Source: Kitasatospora terrestris (GTDB lineage: Bacteria > Actinomycetota > Actinomycetes > Streptomycetales > Streptomycetaceae). Taken from it: a stretch of DNA of 64,000 bases. Made by a program: the position numbers and the translations under genes. The stretch covers positions 3,224,001 through 3,288,000 of the forward strand of contig NZ_BAABIS010000001.1 in NCBI RefSeq assembly GCF_039542905.1. The letters run 5' to 3'. Under the pieces are notes generated by a model, which saw nothing but the letters and a program-made list of their open reading frames with translations, was not told where the DNA came from and ran no database searches. How positions within the stretch are numbered: the stretch's first letter is position 1; each line of letters starts with the position of its first letter. Below are positions 61,705 to 64,000 of this stretch, piece by piece.

Positions 61705-64000
61705 TCAGCGGCCGTTGCGCAGCAGCGTGCGGATCACGCGCATCGCGACGGACAGGCTGGACAGCTCGTAGTTGTCCGAACCCCTTATGTCGTCGAGCGT
61801 GGTCTTCGCGCGGCTCAGCAGGGTGCCGTTGAGCTCCGCCCAGGCGCGGTAGCGGTCCTCCGGCGTGGCGCCCTCGGTACCGGCCGCCAGGACGTCGGCG
61901 GTGAGGGCGGCGTGGGCGGCGAACAGGTCCTCGCGGATCGCGGCACGGGCCATCGAGGACCACCGGTCGGTGCGCGGCAGCTCGATGATCCGGTCCAGCA
62001 GGTGGGTGATCTGCAGGCGGTCGGCGAGGTCGTAGTACAGCTCGGCGACCTCCATCACGTCGGCGTCCGAGCGGTCCGCGACCCCGACGATGTCGAGCGT
62101 CGGGAAGGCGGAGGACAGGCCGGCCATCCGGATCGCCAGGCCCTCCGGCACGCCGGTGCCGGCCAGCTCCTCGTACACCGAGTCGAACCAGCCCGCGTCC
62201 TCGCCGCGCAGCGGCTTGGGCAGGCTGTCCCAGACCAGGTTGACCCGGTCGTGGAAGAACTCGATGGTGCCGGCGATGTCGAGCGGCTGGCGGCGGTTGT
62301 TGAGCAGCCAGCGGGTGGCCCGCTCGACCAGGCGGCGCGAGTGCAGGCGCATCTTGGTCTGCACCTCGGCGGGCACCTGGTTGTCCAGGGACTCGACCTG
62401 GTCCCACATCTCCTCGAGGCCGAAGACGGCGCGCGCGGCGGCGTGGCTGCGGGCGATCTCCTCGTACGTCGCGCCCGTCTCCTCGCGGAGGCGGAAGGCG
62501 AAGGTGCAGCCACCGCGGTTGATCGTGTCGTTGACGATCAGCGTGGTGATGATCTCGCGGCGCAGCGGGTGGTTGTCGATCGCGTCGGCGAACCGGGCGC
62601 GCAGCGCGGTCGGGAAGTACTCGTGCAGGACCGTCCGGAAGTACGGGTCGTCCGGGAGGTCGGTGGCGAGCAGCTCGTCCGCCAGCGTGATCTTGGTGTA
62701 GGCGAGCAGCACCGACAGCTCGGGCTGCGAGAGGCCGCGGCCCGCCTGCTGGCGCTCGCGGATCGCCTTCTCGGCGGGCAGGAACTCCAGCGCCCGGTCG
62801 AGCCGGCCGTCGGACTCCAGCCGGTTGATCATCCGGGAGTGGACGTTGACCATGCTCGCGGCCTGGGCCACGGCGTTGGCCAGCACCACGTTCTGCGCGT
62901 AGTTGTTGCGCAGCACCAGGTGGCCGACCTCGTCGGTCATCTCGGCGAGCAGCGTGTTGCGCTGCTTGACCGTCATGTCGCCGTCGGCGACCACCTGGTT
63001 GAGCAGGATCTTGATGTTGACCTCGTGGTCCGAGGTGTCCACGCCGGCGGAGTTGTCGATGGCGTCGGTGTTGATCCAGCCGCCGGTGGCCTCCGGGCCG
63101 CCGACCGCCGCGAACTCGATCCGGCCGAGCTGGGTGCAGCCGAGGTTGCCGCCCTCGCCGATCACCCGGGCGCGGACGTCCGCGCCGTTGACCCGGATCG
63201 CGTCGTTGGCCTTGTCGCCGACCTCGGCGTTGGTCTCGGCCGTGGACTTCACGTAGGTGCCGATGCCGCCGTTCCAGAACAGGTCGACGGGCGCCTGCAG
63301 GATCGCCTTCATCAGCTCGGCCGGGGTGAGCTTGGCGGCCTCGATGCCGAGCCGCTCGCGCACCTGCGGCGACAGCTGGATGGACTTCGCGGTGCGCGGG
63401 AAGACGCCGCCGCCGGCCGAGATCAGCGACTTGTCGTAGTCGTCCCAGGAGCTGCGCGGCAGGTCGAACAGCCGGCGGCGCTCCGCGTAGGAGGCGGCCG
63501 CCTCCGGGTTCGGGTCGAGGAAGATGTGCCGGTGGTCGAAGGCGGCGACCAGGCGGATGTGCTCGGAGAGCAGCATGCCGTTGCCGAAGACGTCGCCGGA
63601 CATGTCGCCGATGCCGATGACGGTGAAGTCCTCGGACTGGGTGTCGACGCCGAGCTCGCGGAAGTTGCGCTTGACCGACTCCCAGGCGCCGCGGGCGGTG
63701 ATGCCCATGCCCTTGTGGTCGTAGCCGGCCGAGCCGCCGGAGGCGAAGGCGTCGCCCAGCCAGAAGCCGTACGACTCGGCGACCCCGTTGGCGATGTCGG
63801 AGAAGGTCGCGGTGCCCTTGTCGGCGGCGACCACCAGGTAGGTGTCGTCCTCGTCGTGGCGGACCACGTCCAGCGGGTGGACGACCGCGCCGCCGACCAG
63901 GTTGTCGGTGATGTCGAGCAGCGCGGAGATGAAGGTCTTGTACGAGGCGACGCCCTCGGCGAGCCACGCGTCGCGGTCGACCGACGGGTCCGGCAGCTGC
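61705..64000 (-). CDS. Large NAD-specific glutamate dehydrogenase (5'-truncated by window edge)
   Basis: The C-terminal ~764 residues of a large (usually about 1,650-residue) NAD-dependent glutamate dehydrogenase, which converts glutamate to 2-oxoglutarate and ammonium. The frame is open to the window end (ALLDITDNLVGG just before 63870). Seen: GYDHKGMGITARGAWESVKR, GIGDMSGDVFGNGML, VGEGGNLGCTQLGRIEFA-like nucleotide-binding part and GGWINTDAIDNSAGVDTSDHEVN. The long helical C-terminus is typical of this class. It ends before a strong hairpin terminator. The start lies right of the window. Confidence 0.93.
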   Translation of the reverse strand, partial: QLPDPSVDRDAWLAEGVASYKTFISALLDITDNLVGGAVVHPLDVVRHDEDDTYLVVAADKGTATFSDIANGVAESYGFWLGDAFASGGSAGYDHKGMGITARGAWESVKRNFRELGVDTQSEDFTVIGIGDMSGDVFGNGMLLSEHIRLVAAFDHRHIFLDPNPEAAASYAERRRLFDLPRSSWDDYDKSLISAGGGVFPRTAKSIQLSPQVRERLGIEAAKLTPAELMKAILQAPVDLFWNGGIGTYVKSTAETNAEVGDKANDAIRVNGADVRARVIGEGGNLGCTQLGRIEFAAVGGPEATGGWINTDAIDNSAGVDTSDHEVNIKILLNQVVADGDMTVKQRNTLLAEMTDEVGHLVLRNNYAQNVVLANAVAQAASMVNVHSRMINRLESDGRLDRALEFLPAEKAIRERQQAGRGLSQPELSVLLAYTKITLADELLATDLPDDPYFRTVLHEYFPTALRARFADAIDNHPLRREIITTLIVNDTINRGGCTFAFRLREETGATYEEIARSHAAARAVFGLEEMWDQVESLDNQVPAEVQTKMRLHSRRLVERATRWLLNNRRQPLDIAGTIEFFHDRVNLVWDSLPKPLRGEDAGWFDSVYEELAGTGVPEGLAIRMAGLSSAFPTLDIVGVADRSDADVMEVAELYYDLADRLQITHLLDRIIELPRTDRWSSMARAAIREDLFAAHAALTADVLAAGTEGATPEDRYRAWAELNGTLLSRAKTTLDDIRGSDNYELSSLSVAMRVIRTLLRNGR

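Overview
The window is very GC-rich, uses G/C-ending codons and GTG/TTG starts, and carries genes typical of sporulating filamentous actinomycetes: two SsgA-like proteins, the tandem kinases pkaB/pkaA, ftsEX next to prfB, an ssrA tag ending in FALAA, and a large NAD-glutamate dehydrogenase. It most likely comes from a Streptomyces or Kitasatospora chromosome. The right half (about 36-64 kb) looks like conserved core; its gene order resembles, from memory, that around pkaA/pkaB in S. coelicolor. The left half (0.1-35 kb) is more mixed.

Layout. 0-8 kb holds small regulators (OmpR-type and NarL-type response regulators, one Lrp and two IclR proteins), a Lon-type Ser/Lys protease, a DUF2752/TM2 pair, a decayed sensor kinase and a gene-free stretch with a repeated hairpin array at about 5.39-5.83 kb. 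8-13 kb holds two SsgA-like genes, a DEAD/DEAH helicase, a Doc/ribbon-helix-helix toxin-antitoxin pair and an ECF sigma factor ending in a shortened CBM2-like domain. 12.9-20 kb is a four-gene surface operon: two different MprF-like (DUF2156) membrane proteins enclosing a class F sortase and a membrane esterase, with a divergent lipoprotein deacetylase beside it. 21.5-24 kb holds an MFS transporter, an SMR exporter preceded by a guanidine-III riboswitch, and a Cys-rich mini-ORF just upstream of tRNA-Cys. 24-31 kb is a type VII secretion accessory cluster (WXG100-like proteins, a PPE-like Gly-rich protein, mycosin, a membrane metallopeptidase) without the core ecc genes. 31-36 kb is a three-subunit molybdenum hydroxylase operon.

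36-64 kb reads: beta-hexosaminidase, DUF3039, YqgE, murA, hupA, malic enzyme, HelD-like helicase, HemD-like/winged-helix protein, NarK, ssrA-smpB, S41 protease, ftsX-ftsE, a small zinc-ribbon membrane protein, prfB (with a separate mini-copy of its 3' end), pkaB, pkaA, a divergent FHA-FtsK/SpoIIIE ATPase, an ECF sigma factor with its CU044_5270-type partner, and a 5'-truncated NAD-glutamate dehydrogenase at the right edge.

Functional links: ssrA with smpB (ribosome rescue), ftsE with ftsX (division), riboswitch with SMR exporter (guanidinium efflux), kinases with the FHA protein (possible phospho-signalling) and the Xdh subunits (one enzyme, ATGA/GTGA overlaps). Most very long frames antisense to these genes are GC-bias shadows and are omitted.
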